Origin: an uncultured Atopobium sp.
GTDB taxonomy: Bacteria > Actinomycetota > Coriobacteriia > Coriobacteriales > Atopobiaceae
DNA: 64,000 nucleotides
Direction: 5' to 3'
Assembly: GCA_938028565.1 (NCBI GenBank)
Contig: CALIZS010000006.1
Location: 1-64,000, forward strand
A model generated the notes under the pieces. It saw only the letters and a program-made list of their open reading frames with translations, had not been told where the DNA came from and ran no database searches. The position numbers were made by a program, and so were the translations under genes. This document shows positions 24,859 to 33,862 of this stretch, in pieces (position 1 is the first letter of the stretch; every line of letters starts with the position of its first letter).

Positions 24859-26946
24859 CTACTTTTTGCGAGAAAGCACACTAATATCGGCGACATTACT
24901 AAATACCTGGGCAAACTTGTTCAAAAGACGCAAACGATTTCGGCGAACGGTATCATTTTCATCCATGACAAGTACTTTGTCGAAGAAAATATCAATTGGC
25001 TCACGCAGCTGAGACAGTGCAGAAACAGCAGCAGCATAGTCTGCACCAGCAAGAGCAGCAGCCACTTGCTTCTGGCCCTCTTCACAGGCAGCAAGCAATG
25101 ACATCTCTGGCTCAGTGAGAAGCTCTGTATCAACTTCTACGCCAAGAGAAGCGTCACTGAGGTGAGCTGCACGTGCATAAGCAGTAGCAAGATCCTCAAA
25201 GAGCTCAGGCTCGTTCTGACGCGCCTCATCAAGTGCACGAGCACGCTGAAGGAACTCATCAGGATTGATAACGCCAATTGCACTGACAGCCTCAATAGCA
25301 TCTGCAGAGATCTTCTCGTCCTTAGCGATAGACGCAAGGCGACCAATAAAGTACTGCTCAACCTGTGACTGGACAGACTCGTCAACAGCAAGACCTTGCT
25401 GACGGTAGAGCTCCAGAGAGCTTGCGATGAGTTTCTTGAGGTCAAGGTTGGAGGTAGAACGGACCAGCGCAATGACACCAATTGCTGCACGACGAACAGC
25501 GTAAGGATCGGAAGAGCCGGTTGGTGGCTCGTTGATAGCAAAGATGCCGCAGATGGTATCAAGCTTGTCAGCAATAGCTACAAAGCGACCAATCTGGCCA
25601 CTTGGGAGCTCGTCGCCAGCAAAGCGAGGACGATAGTGCTCGCGAATAGCTGCAGCTACATCGCTCTTCTCGCCAGCTGCCTCTGCGTAGTAGCCACCCA
25701 TGACACCCTGCTGGCTGGTGAACTCGACAACTGCCTGACTGACAAGGTCTGCCTTAGCAAGATGAGCAGCGCGAGCAGCAAGTTCAGCCTCTTCCTGACT
25801 GGATGTCTCGTCGAGCGCGATTTCTGCAGCAAGATTCTCCATACGCTGGGTCTTCTGTAGAACCGTGCCAAGCTTCTCCTGGAAGACAACAGTCTCAAGG
25901 CGCTGAGCAAACTCGTCAAGCGTGTGCTTCAAGTCCTCCTCAAAGAAGAACTTAGCGTCATCAAGGCGGGCGCGAACAACACGCTCGTTGCCGTCAATAA
26001 CACGCTCGGCGCAAGATGGGTCTGCATTAGAAACCACAATAAACTCGCGAGTCAGCTTACCCTCAGCGTCATAGATTGGGAAATAGCGCTGGTTGGAAAG
26101 CATGGACTCAGTAATAATCTCTGAAGGAACGTTGAGGAATTCCTCGTCAAAGGTACCCACAAGAACCTGAGGCCACTCAGTAAGATTAATGACCTCCTCA
26201 AAGACCTTCTCTGGCATATCAACATGAGAGCCCGGACGAGCAGCTTCCACCTCTTTGATACCGGCGAGAATAACGTCTTTTCTCTGCTCCTGAAGCAGAA
26301 CGCCAGCATCTTTAAGAACTTGCTCATAGTCAGCTGGACTTGCTACCTCATGGTAACCAGGTCCAAGAACACGATGACCCTGAGTGGTGTTTGAGCTAGT
26401 TACATCAGCGTACGTAACAGGAACAATCTCAGAACCAAAAAGGGCGCACAGCCAGCGAACAGGACGAACGTAGCGCTCGTGGAAAGAACCCCAGCGCTGA
26501 CTGCGAGGCCAATCAAGTGCAGAAATCCAAGAAGTTGCCAGCTCGGAAAGAATCTTTGTAGCAGGAACTGAAGGAATATTGAGCTCTGCAAAGACGTACT
26601 CATGACCGTCAGTATCTACACGACGAGTCAGCGCACCAGCATTTACACCGCACTTACGAGCAAATCCCTCAGCAGCCTTGGTTGGATTGCCCTCTGCATC
26701 AAAAGCAATCTCTGCCTTAGGACCACGCTTGACCTCGGAAATCTCTTCTGTAGCCTCAGCAACGTCTTTTACATAAGCAGTTAAACGACGAGGTGTCGAG
26801 AGGATCTTAACCTCTCCAAATGACAAGCCAGAGTCTTTAAGTCCAGAAACAACAAGCTTATTGAACTGAGCAATAGCTTTCTGCAATGGAGCAGAAGGCA
26901 TTTCTTCAGAACCAATCTCAAAAAGGAAGTCTCTAACCTCAGCCAT
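24859..26946 (-). CDS. glyS: Glycyl-tRNA synthetase beta subunit
   Basis: 695 residues, normal for the bacterial alpha2beta2 enzyme. N-terminal FEIGSEEMPSAPLQKA, the central HD-like region and the C-terminal anticodon/DALR-like segment (ALSQLREPIDIFFDKVLVMDEN) are seen. It recognises tRNA-Gly and supports the alpha subunit. The stop of glyQ and the start of glyS form TAAATG, so the two genes are contiguous. Confidence 0.96.
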   Translation of the reverse strand: MAEVRDFLFEIGSEEMPSAPLQKAIAQFNKLVVSGLKDSGLSFGEVKILSTPRRLTAYVKDVAEATEEISEVKRGPKAEIAFDAEGNPTKAAEGFARKCGVNAGALTRRVDTDGHEYVFAELNIPSVPATKILSELATSWISALDWPRSQRWGSFHERYVRPVRWLCALFGSEIVPVTYADVTSSNTTQGHRVLGPGYHEVASPADYEQVLKDAGVLLQEQRKDVILAGIKEVEAARPGSHVDMPEKVFEEVINLTEWPQVLVGTFDEEFLNVPSEIITESMLSNQRYFPIYDAEGKLTREFIVVSNADPSCAERVIDGNERVVRARLDDAKFFFEEDLKHTLDEFAQRLETVVFQEKLGTVLQKTQRMENLAAEIALDETSSQEEAELAARAAHLAKADLVSQAVVEFTSQQGVMGGYYAEAAGEKSDVAAAIREHYRPRFAGDELPSGQIGRFVAIADKLDTICGIFAINEPPTGSSDPYAVRRAAIGVIALVRSTSNLDLKKLIASSLELYRQQGLAVDESVQSQVEQYFIGRLASIAKDEKISADAIEAVSAIGVINPDEFLQRARALDEARQNEPELFEDLATAYARAAHLSDASLGVEVDTELLTEPEMSLLAACEEGQKQVAAALAGADYAAAVSALSQLREPIDIFFDKVLVMDENDTVRRNRLRLLNKFAQVFSNVADISVLSRKK

Positions 26947-27861
26947 TTAAGCCACCTCCTCCTGAGTAGTTGCTGCAGGTGCTTTCTTAGAAGCAACCTC
27001 CTCCAAATACGATTCGCAGCATGCCTTAGCAACGGTGCGAACGCGAAGAATATAGTTAGCTCTCTCAACAGCAGAAAGAGCACCACGAGAGTCAAGCAGG
27101 TTGAATGCATGGCTGCACTTCATAACGCAGTCATACGCAGGTAGTGGAAGCTTGCGCTCAAGGCAGCTGTGGCACTCTGCCTCATACTCGTCGAACTTCT
27201 CGCGCATAAGCTCAATGTTGGCTACCTCAAAGTTATAAGTTGAGAACTCACGCTCGTTCTCCAAAAATACCTGGCCGTACGTCATTGGCGTGCCATCTGG
27301 CAGGTAACTCCATACCAGGTCATAGACGGAATCTACACCCTGAGCATACATAGCAATACGCTCAAGACCATAGGTAATCTCAACAGGAACTGGGTCTACC
27401 TCAATACCGCCTACCTGCTGGAAGTACGTGAACTGAGTAACCTCCATGCCGTTGAGCCAGACCTCCCAGCCAAGACCCCAAGCACCAAGCGTTGGGCTCT
27501 CCCAGTCATCCTCAACAAAGCGAACGTCGTGGTCTTTTGGATCAAGGCCAATAGCGGCAAGTGAACCAAGATAAAGGTCTTGAGAGTCTGCAGGAGATGG
27601 CTTGAGCAAGACCTGGAACTGATAGTAATGCTGCAAGCGGTTGGGGTTCTCGCCATAGCGTCCATCAGCAGGACGACGACAAGGCTGTGGATAGCAGGTA
27701 CGCCAGGCATCGGGGCCAAGTGAGCGCAGGATAGTTGCGGTGTGGAAGGTACCGGCACCTACCTCAGAGTCATATGGCTGCATGACCGTGCAACCTTTTT
27801 CTGCCCAATAGTGTTCAAGGGTCAAAATCATATCTTGAAACGTAAGTGGTGTTGCGCCCAT
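26947..27861 (-). CDS. glyQ: Glycyl-tRNA synthetase alpha subunit
   Basis: 304 residues. Class II catalytic features WAEKGCTVMQPYDSEVGAGTFH and ACYPQPCRRPADGRYGENPNRLQHYYQ-like segments are typical of GlyQ. It carries the glycine-activating site of the heterotetramer. Preceded by lepB in the same direction with a 33-base gap. Confidence 0.97.
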   Translation of the reverse strand: MGATPLTFQDMILTLEHYWAEKGCTVMQPYDSEVGAGTFHTATILRSLGPDAWRTCYPQPCRRPADGRYGENPNRLQHYYQFQVLLKPSPADSQDLYLGSLAAIGLDPKDHDVRFVEDDWESPTLGAWGLGWEVWLNGMEVTQFTYFQQVGGIEVDPVPVEITYGLERIAMYAQGVDSVYDLVWSYLPDGTPMTYGQVFLENEREFSTYNFEVANIELMREKFDEYEAECHSCLERKLPLPAYDCVMKCSHAFNLLDSRGALSAVERANYILRVRTVAKACCESYLEEVASKKAPAATTQEEVA

Positions 27862-27894
27862 GATGTTCTTTCTCTCAAATGTCCGACGTAAGTA

Positions 27895-28449
27895 CTATAG
27901 CCCGCGAGCATGGTCAAAGGGCCAGAAAATAAACATTGCCTTAGAGGTCACGGTAGAAACCGCAACAGCTCCAAAATATCTGGAATCCAGCGAGTTTGTT
28001 CTGTTATCCCCCATAACAAAAATATGACCTGCAGGAACAGTATACGGATAATTCTGAATTACGGCACCCGTGCGATCCGCAAGAGAATAGGTTGGCTTAC
28101 CTTCAGTGTAAGGCTCGTCCATAAGTTGACCGTCAACATACACAGCACCGTCGCGCAAATCTACCGTTTGACCTGCTGTAGCAATGACGCGCTTAACTAA
28201 AAGCGTATCGGGATTCTGAGGACTGGTGAAGGTAACCACATCACCTGCTTGCGGAGTACCGCCAAATCGATAGGTAAGCTTCTCTCCTACCAAACGATCC
28301 CCCAGCTGGATGGTATTGAGCATGGACCCTGTTGGAACCTCATACACCTCAGCGACAAACGTTCTAATAAAAAACGCCAGTGCAACAGCAACTGCAACAA
28401 TTACCAGGTATTCAAAAATTTCAAGTACTTTGGAATGTCCACTACTCAT
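27895..28449 (-). CDS. lepB: Signal peptidase I
   Basis: 184 residues from ATG (MSSGHSK), whose start overlaps the trmD stop by 8 bases; an upstream in-frame start would lie deep in trmD. One N-terminal membrane helix (about 12-28), catalytic Ser42 (PTGSMLNT) and Lys86 (LLVKRVIA), and the box E motif GDNRTNSLDSR. It removes signal peptides from exported proteins at the outer face of the membrane. Confidence 0.94.
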   Translation of the reverse strand: MSSGHSKVLEIFEYLVIVAVAVALAFFIRTFVAEVYEVPTGSMLNTIQLGDRLVGEKLTYRFGGTPQAGDVVTFTSPQNPDTLLVKRVIATAGQTVDLRDGAVYVDGQLMDEPYTEGKPTYSLADRTGAVIQNYPYTVPAGHIFVMGDNRTNSLDSRYFGAVAVSTVTSKAMFIFWPFDHARGL

Positions 28450-29191
28450 CGTCATCACCAGATTGCTGATCAAGCTCTGCTAAATACGCTCTGTCCTTCT
28501 CAGTGAGTTGAGCGCTCTCTAAGAGGTCTGGACGCCACGCACGAGTGCGAGCAAGTGCAGATTGTCGTCTCCAGACTGCTACCGCTCCATGGTCTCCTGA
28601 AAGAAGCACAGACGGAACTTCTCGCCCCTCAAAATTTGCTGGACGCGTGTACTGAGCATACTCAAGAAGGCCATCGTCAGAGAATGACTCATCCTGTGAG
28701 CTCATCTCATCGCCAAGCGCACCAGGAAGCAAGCGCACAACCGAGTCAATCACGGTAAGCGCAGGAAGCTCTCCGCCCGTCAGCACGTAATCTCCCAGAG
28801 AAATAACGTCATCTGCCAGCTCGTAGACGCGCTCGTCCATGCCCTCATAGCGACCACAAACAAACAGAATGCGCTCCTTTTGAGCAAACTCTTGGGCGAT
28901 AGCCTGGGAATACGGCCTACCAACTGGCGAGAAAAACACCACGTGGGGCTTAGGTTCTGCCTGATCAGAAATCTCACGAACTGCCTCAAAGATGGGAGCA
29001 GGCTTCATAAGCATGCCTTGTCCACCACCAAAAGGAGCATCATCTACCGTACGATGCCTATCATGTGTCCAGTCACGCAAGTCATATGCATAGAACTCAA
29101 AAATATTTGCCTTTTGAGCTCTGCCCATAATAGAAGCATTTAAATAGGGCGAGAAGACCTCAGGAAATACTGAGAGCGTTTCTAGACGCAT
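28442..29191 (-). CDS. trmD: tRNA (guanine-N1)-methyltransferase
   Basis: 249 residues from ATG (MRLETLS), preceded by AGGTGAG; a GTG three codons upstream overlaps rimM. The trefoil-knot SAM site SLGDYVLTGGELPAL and the N-terminal FGGGQGMLMKP are intact. It forms m1G37 to prevent frameshifting. The C-terminus is extended by an acidic tail (QQSGDDDE). Part of rpsP-khpA-rimM-trmD-lepB. Confidence 0.95.
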   Translation of the reverse strand: MRLETLSVFPEVFSPYLNASIMGRAQKANIFEFYAYDLRDWTHDRHRTVDDAPFGGGQGMLMKPAPIFEAVREISDQAEPKPHVVFFSPVGRPYSQAIAQEFAQKERILFVCGRYEGMDERVYELADDVISLGDYVLTGGELPALTVIDSVVRLLPGALGDEMSSQDESFSDDGLLEYAQYTRPANFEGREVPSVLLSGDHGAVAVWRRQSALARTRAWRPDLLESAQLTEKDRAYLAELDQQSGDDDE

Positions 29192-29192
29192 A

Positions 29193-29714
29193 CTACTCAC
29201 CTAACCTAAGAAGGCCCTGAGGAATTGAGACGGTAATGGAGCCCTCGGCTGGGGCCTCTTTGATAAATTCATCCACGGCAGGCATCAGCACCTGTCCAAA
29301 AGGCCCCTCAATGACCCACACATTTTGTGTAGGTCCAACAAGAACCTCTGTAATTTCACCCAGAGAACCATGTTCTGTATCACGTACTTCTCTACCCACA
29401 AGTAGAGAAACATTTACCAGACCAAAGTTTTCTGGAAGACAATCTTCTTCTACCAGAAGCGTTTTACCAACAAGCTCTTCTGCATCAGAGATAGTTGTTA
29501 CTCCATCAAAGGTAACAAGACTACCTTCTCTATCATCTGACTCAACAGAGACAACTGAGAACTTCCTAGGGCCCTTAAGCGCAGGCGGAACAGGAACAAC
29601 TGTCATGCCTTCAGCTATAAGAGAAGGAAGGCTGTGAACGGGAACCGTCACAACCTCCCCTCTTTTACCATGCGTTTTAACAATTTGAGCAATTGCTCGC
29701 CAGTGTTTACGCAA
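29193..29714 (-). CDS. rimM: Ribosome maturation factor RimM
   Basis: 173 residues with the N-terminal RimM barrel (AQIVKTHGKRGEVVTVPVHS) and C-terminal PRC-barrel-like domain (GSLGEITEVLVGPTQNVWVIEG, LMPAVDEFIKE). It helps assemble the 30S head with S19. TTG start, with no strong ribosome-binding site; it begins 3 bases after the khpA stop codon and is probably translated by coupling. Confidence 0.92.
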   Translation of the reverse strand: MRKHWRAIAQIVKTHGKRGEVVTVPVHSLPSLIAEGMTVVPVPPALKGPRKFSVVSVESDDREGSLVTFDGVTTISDAEELVGKTLLVEEDCLPENFGLVNVSLLVGREVRDTEHGSLGEITEVLVGPTQNVWVIEGPFGQVLMPAVDEFIKEAPAEGSITVSIPQGLLRLGE

Positions 29715-29716
29715 AA

Positions 29717-30019
29717 TTAGCCTACAACCTCGACATCAACAGAGGTGCCAACACGCTGGCCAAGAGCACGAGCCAAAGTACGAATAGCCTTAATGGTTCT
29801 ACCCTTGCGGCCGATGACACGTCCAGCGTCTTCCTCAGAGCAAGAAGCCTCAATCAAGGCTCCATCCTCGCGATCGGTGACGTCGAGTGCAACAGCATCT
29901 TCATTATCGACAAGACCACAAACGATGTACTCGACAAGATCAGCAACCTTGTCAGAGGGCATCTCCTGAATGTCTTGATCGACAGCGTCTACCTCAGTGG
30001 GCTCTGTGAATTCAGACAC
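29717..30019 (-). CDS. khpA: KH-domain RNA-binding protein KhpA
   Basis: 100 residues. The KH domain GxxG loop is in GRVIGRKGRTIKAIRTLARA near the C-terminus. KhpA binds RNA, usually with KhpB, and affects cell elongation and translation. It is usually found between rpsP and rimM, as here. It has a ~20-residue acidic N-terminal extension. GTG start 3 bases after rpsP. Confidence 0.93.
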   Translation of the reverse strand: MSEFTEPTEVDAVDQDIQEMPSDKVADLVEYIVCGLVDNEDAVALDVTDREDGALIEASCSEEDAGRVIGRKGRTIKAIRTLARALGQRVGTSVDVEVVG

Positions 30020-30022
30020 GAT

Positions 30023-30391
30023 TTACTCAGCCTCTGGAGCCTCGGACTCCTCAGCAGCTGCGGCAGCAGCTTCAGCAGCAGCCTCAGCAGCTGCAGCGGC
30101 CTTTGCCTGTGCCTTCTTGGAGAGCTTGGTCTTCTTCTCTGCAACTGGAGCACCAGTACGAGCGATCTCAATGAGGTGAGAAACTGCGCTTGTTGGCTGA
30201 GCGCCCTTTGCTACCCACTCATCAACCTTCTCGAGGTTGATATCAATCGTCTTAGGGCTAGTCAGTGGGTTGTAACGACCGACTTCTTCAATGTAACGAC
30301 CATCGCGAGGCATACGACCATCAGCGACAACTACGCGATAGTACGGACGCTTCTTGGCACCGTGACGGGCCAGACGAATCTTAACTGCCAA
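30023..30391 (-). CDS. rpsP: 30S ribosomal protein S16
   Basis: 122 residues from TTG, read as MAVKIRLARHGAKKRPYYR, with GAGGAG 6 bases upstream. The S16 core (about 80 residues, RMPRDGRYIEEVGRYNPL) is followed by a long Lys then Ala/Glu-rich tail as in many actinobacteria. The open frame runs 87 codons further upstream, into the divergent dinB region; that extension has no support. Confidence 0.95.
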   Translation of the reverse strand: MAVKIRLARHGAKKRPYYRVVVADGRMPRDGRYIEEVGRYNPLTSPKTIDINLEKVDEWVAKGAQPTSAVSHLIEIARTGAPVAEKKTKLSKKAQAKAAAAAEAAAEAAAAAAEESEAPEAE

Positions 30392-30578
30392 TGAAAACTC
30401 CTCCATACGAGCGGTGCCTCGGATGTTAGATGGGCTGCACCGCAAAGCCACAAATCGGGTTACAAGTGTACAACAACGCATTAACCTCGAAAAGTATAAA
30501 TTTGCTCTCTTCAAAAAGTACTCGTAATTTATGTATGAAACACTTGTTCTATTTGTACAAAAAGTATACACTATTTCT

Positions 30579-31913
30579 ATGGAAACATTAAAGGACATAT
30601 CAGATAAAAACGCACGTAAATCGTGTGATTTTGAGTGGCATGGTAAAGCCATTGGGCTTCTTGACCTTGATGCGTTCTTTGCGTCTGTAGAACAACTTGA
30701 TCATCCTGAGTGGCGCGGAAAACCAGTAATTGTTGGAGGCTCACCCCACAAACGAGGCGTTGTTTCAACCGCCTCTTATGAAGCAAGGAAGTTTGGCGTT
30801 CATTCTGCCATGCCTTCAGCTACTGCAGTAAGGCTCTGTCCGCACGCAATTTGGACTCCAGGACGCTATGACAGATACTCTGAAATAAGTGCTCTTGTTA
30901 TGGGTTTTCTCAAAGATGAGACTCCCCTTGTTGAGCAGGTTTCTATTGATGAGGCATTTTTTGACATCACTCCAGGCAGATTCTCTAAAGAAAATCCTTT
31001 GGAGATCTGTAAGCGCATACAAAAGAAAGTTGCTGCGCTAGGCGTTACCTGTTCCATTGGCCTGGGAACAAACAAGACAATTGCTAAGATTGCCTCTGAG
31101 CAAGAAAAGCCTCGCGGTCTTACTGCGGTGTTTCCTGGTACAGAAGGACGTTTTCTAGCACCTCTACCAATTGAAGCTATGAGCGGCATTGGACCTGCTA
31201 TGGCAAAAACGCTCCATCAACAAGGAATCAGAACGCTTGGAGAACTCTCAAGAGCAGATGCAACGTATCTCACTTCCCTTGTAGGCAATACTGCCTCAAA
31301 AATGATTTTGCGCGCGCAAGGAAAAGAAGTCTCAGAAGTTCATGAAGCTGCCCAGCCTCGTGACGTTAAGTCTGTTTCTAACGAGAGAACCTTTGAAGCT
31401 GATTTGTTTGATAAACAAGAAATCGTAGAAGCTATTAGGCACATTGCTGGCGTTGTAGGAAGACGTCTTCGCCGAAAGCGGCTCCAAGGATATACCGTAA
31501 CCCTCAAAGTAAAAGCCTCTGCAACAGAGTCTCATACAGCTCAAAAAAGGATGTCCACACCAACTGATGATGAGCACCTCTTTGCAGAGATTGCCGTTGG
31601 CCTGCTTCCTACCATTTGGAAAGAAGGGCAGCCGGTAAGACTGCTTGGTGTTGGTATTAGCTCATTTTCAGATGAGGAGCATGCCAAACCAGTGCAAGCG
31701 TCACTTTTTGACCAATATGAGGCTACATTTGACGCGGCAGCCTCTGGACCTACAACAAAAAAGAAACCTCGGAGTGACTTACGTCATCTCTCCGAGGTAA
31801 CCGATAAACTCAAAGATAAATTTGGTGCTGATGCTGTGCAGTATGGTAGAGACCTACGCTTTGAGCATCGCGTCTCTGACACTATGCCTACAGGCAAAAA
31901 CGAACAAATCTAG
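30579..31913 (+). CDS. dinB: DNA polymerase IV (Y-family translesion polymerase)
   Basis: 444 residues from ATG (METLKDISD). Catalytic acidic residues are in GLLDLDAFFASVEQ (D29, D31) and VSIDEAFFDITPG; the helix-hairpin-helix MSGIGPAMAKTL and the little-finger domain follow. It bypasses lesions. No ribosome-binding site precedes the ATG; a TATACA hexamer ends 9 bases before it, so the mRNA may be leaderless. An alternative start 48 bases upstream would put that promoter inside the gene. Convergent with rsfS, stop codons 10 bases apart with no hairpin between. Confidence 0.93.
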   Translation: METLKDISDKNARKSCDFEWHGKAIGLLDLDAFFASVEQLDHPEWRGKPVIVGGSPHKRGVVSTASYEARKFGVHSAMPSATAVRLCPHAIWTPGRYDRYSEISALVMGFLKDETPLVEQVSIDEAFFDITPGRFSKENPLEICKRIQKKVAALGVTCSIGLGTNKTIAKIASEQEKPRGLTAVFPGTEGRFLAPLPIEAMSGIGPAMAKTLHQQGIRTLGELSRADATYLTSLVGNTASKMILRAQGKEVSEVHEAAQPRDVKSVSNERTFEADLFDKQEIVEAIRHIAGVVGRRLRRKRLQGYTVTLKVKASATESHTAQKRMSTPTDDEHLFAEIAVGLLPTIWKEGQPVRLLGVGISSFSDEEHAKPVQASLFDQYEATFDAAASGPTTKKKPRSDLRHLSEVTDKLKDKFGADAVQYGRDLRFEHRVSDTMPTGKNEQI

Positions 31914-31923
31914 TACACCAAAA

Positions 31924-32400
31924 CTACTCAGTAGGATCAGCAGATTCTGGAAGATTGTCTACCAGATCATCCTCAGAAAGCTCAAAAGCTGGAGCCAAAG
32001 CATCCTCTGGAAGATAGGCATAAGGAATCTCAGAAGTCATAGCACCCTCAATATCTAGCTCTACACGAGGAGCGTCTGCCCAAAGTCGCTCAAGACGATA
32101 GTAGGACCTTACCTCAGGCTGGAATACGTGGACAACAACTGAACCGTAATCAATAAGAATCCAATTGAGACCGTCGCGACCCTCAGTAGAAATTGGACGA
32201 ATGCCGCAGTTTGCTGTGACCTTCTCGCGAACTTCATCAACAATAGCGTCAGCCAAACGAGCATTTCCACCAGTGCAGATAACAAAATAATCGCAAACAT
32301 CACTGAGACCAGTTAAATCTAGTACCAGAATATCTTCAGCTTTCTTTTGATCTGCAGCAATTGCAGCAGTCTTTGCAAGCTCAAGTGAAGTTACAGCCAT
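31924..32400 (-). CDS. rsfS: Ribosomal silencing factor RsfS
   Basis: 158 residues. The RsfS core (DILVLDLTGLSDVCDYFVICTGGNARL...GRDGLNWILIDYGSVVVHVFQPEVRSYYRLERLWADA) occupies about 20-125, followed by an acidic ~35-residue tail. RsfS binds L14 and blocks subunit joining under starvation. Third gene of the nadD-yqeK-rsfS order common in bacteria. Confidence 0.95.
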   Translation of the reverse strand: MAVTSLELAKTAAIAADQKKAEDILVLDLTGLSDVCDYFVICTGGNARLADAIVDEVREKVTANCGIRPISTEGRDGLNWILIDYGSVVVHVFQPEVRSYYRLERLWADAPRVELDIEGAMTSEIPYAYLPEDALAPAFELSEDDLVDNLPESADPTE

Positions 32401-32429
32401 GAATTTCTCCGTTTTCTCATGTAGCCAGG

Positions 32430-33068
32430 CTACTTAGATGTCTTCTCAATCATCTCATTGTATAGGGCAATTGAGTTTGGATACAAATAACTCCTTGATG
32501 AAATCACATACATCATAACGCTACAAAACGCCGTCTCATAAAGCTCATCGAGAGAACCGCCACGTAAATATACGTTTCTTGTTTCTTCGACCGATGTAAA
32601 GTTTGGACGCAGAGGCTCAATAAGATCAGCTACATACAAGATTTTATCTAGCTTGCTCATCTGACGGTCGCCCGTAGTGTGCTTCTGAATGGCGCTGAGA
32701 ATCTGCTCAGAAAGCCAAGGATAGATGGCTGGTAGCGTTTTTGCGGCGAGAGGACCATGTAAGAGTCCAACAATTTTCTGATAAGGAGCTTCTGTCTGGA
32801 TACGAAAGCGCTCTGCCAGTTCAATGGTTTCTGCATCAGGAAGAAGTTTCTCCCAATCATGCAAAATACCTGCAACGCGCGCGCTCAACATATCTGCACC
32901 ATAAGCCTGCGCAAGCGTTTCTGCACAATGTCCCACAGAGATAGAATGCGCAAAACGCTTAGGGTTCTTGTGATACATATGACTCTTCAAATCAGACTCA
33001 AGCTGATCAATAAGCGCCTGTTGTTCTGCGGTGTAGACAATATCTTTTGCTATAAGTGTTCTTTCCAT
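32430..33068 (-). CDS. yqeK: YqeK family HD-domain diadenosine tetraphosphatase
   Basis: 212 residues. The HD metal site is seen as H41 (RFAHSISVG) and H70-D71 (AGILHDWEK), with KHTTGDRQMSKLDKILYVADLIEP further on, all matching YqeK. The family symmetrically cleaves Ap4A to ADP. ATG start with AGGA upstream. Located between nadD and rsfS, as usual. Confidence 0.93.
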   Translation of the reverse strand: MERTLIAKDIVYTAEQQALIDQLESDLKSHMYHKNPKRFAHSISVGHCAETLAQAYGADMLSARVAGILHDWEKLLPDAETIELAERFRIQTEAPYQKIVGLLHGPLAAKTLPAIYPWLSEQILSAIQKHTTGDRQMSKLDKILYVADLIEPLRPNFTSVEETRNVYLRGGSLDELYETAFCSVMMYVISSRSYLYPNSIALYNEMIEKTSK

Positions 33069-33172
33069 TATGTCCTACAAATTATTGAGTCAAACTTTAT
33101 ATCCACCCGTTTGACACTGCCCTGATATGAACGTATGTCAATCTGAGCAGCGGGTCGCTTTGGCTTGACCAC

Positions 33173-33859
33173 TTAATTGAGTGGCGTTGTGTCGGCGCCA
33201 TAAAGCCCATGCTTGTGAATGTAACCTGTTACAGAATCGGGAGTTAGATATCTGAGGCTCTGACCATTTTGAACTCTACTACGCAAGTAGCTTGATGAGA
33301 TTGCTAGTGCGGGAACCTCAAGATAGGTTACCTTGAAGTCATAAGGTGAGTCTGCAATAACCTTTTGAGCACGACTCAGCTCATAACCAGGACGCGTTGC
33401 AGCAACAAAGTGAGCAAGCTCAGCTACGGTCTGTGCATCTTTCCAGGTGACAATATCAGCAATTGCATCTGCACCAGTAATAAAGAAAAATTCAACGTTA
33501 GAGGGATATACCTTACGCAATCTTCTAAGCGTATCAGCGGTGTAGGTGATGCCCTCATAATCCACCTCAAAACGAGAAGCAACAAAATGAGGATTATCTG
33601 AAGTTGCCAGAAGCGTCATTGAGTAACGGTCTTCTCCCCTGGTAACTCCCTTATTTTGTTTGAACGCAGGGCGACCAGCAGGCATAAAGACAACCACATC
33701 AAGATTAAGGTCATCATATGCCTGCTCAGCGGCTACCAAGTGACCGTTATGAATGGGGTCAAAGGTTCCACCCATGATTCCCAGACGATAGGTGCGGTTT
33801 TTATCCTGTCCCAAACGAGGCAGGCCAGGGTGCATGTTATTTAAGACGTCGGCTGCCAT
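33173..33859 (-). CDS. nadD: Nicotinate-nucleotide adenylyltransferase
   Basis: 228 residues. The nucleotidyltransferase HxGH motif GGTFDPIHNGH (31-41) and ISSSYLRSRV near the end are present. It makes deamido-NAD from NaMN and ATP. About 25 residues precede the core; an ATG at codon 9 is an alternative start. It begins 3 bases after obgE, so the two are probably co-transcribed. Confidence 0.95.
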   Translation of the reverse strand: MAADVLNNMHPGLPRLGQDKNRTYRLGIMGGTFDPIHNGHLVAAEQAYDDLNLDVVVFMPAGRPAFKQNKGVTRGEDRYSMTLLATSDNPHFVASRFEVDYEGITYTADTLRRLRKVYPSNVEFFFITGADAIADIVTWKDAQTVAELAHFVAATRPGYELSRAQKVIADSPYDFKVTYLEVPALAISSSYLRSRVQNGQSLRYLTPDSVTGYIHKHGLYGADTTPLN

Positions 33860-33862
33860 ACT

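Noticed and set aside
30392..30652. N-terminal extension of rpsP
   Set aside because: The GAGGAG site and the S16 alignment start at the TTG at 30391; the extension overlaps the divergent dinB gene.
33069..33172. TTGACA upstream of yqeK
   Set aside because: No matching -10 at a suitable distance, so not reported as a promoter.
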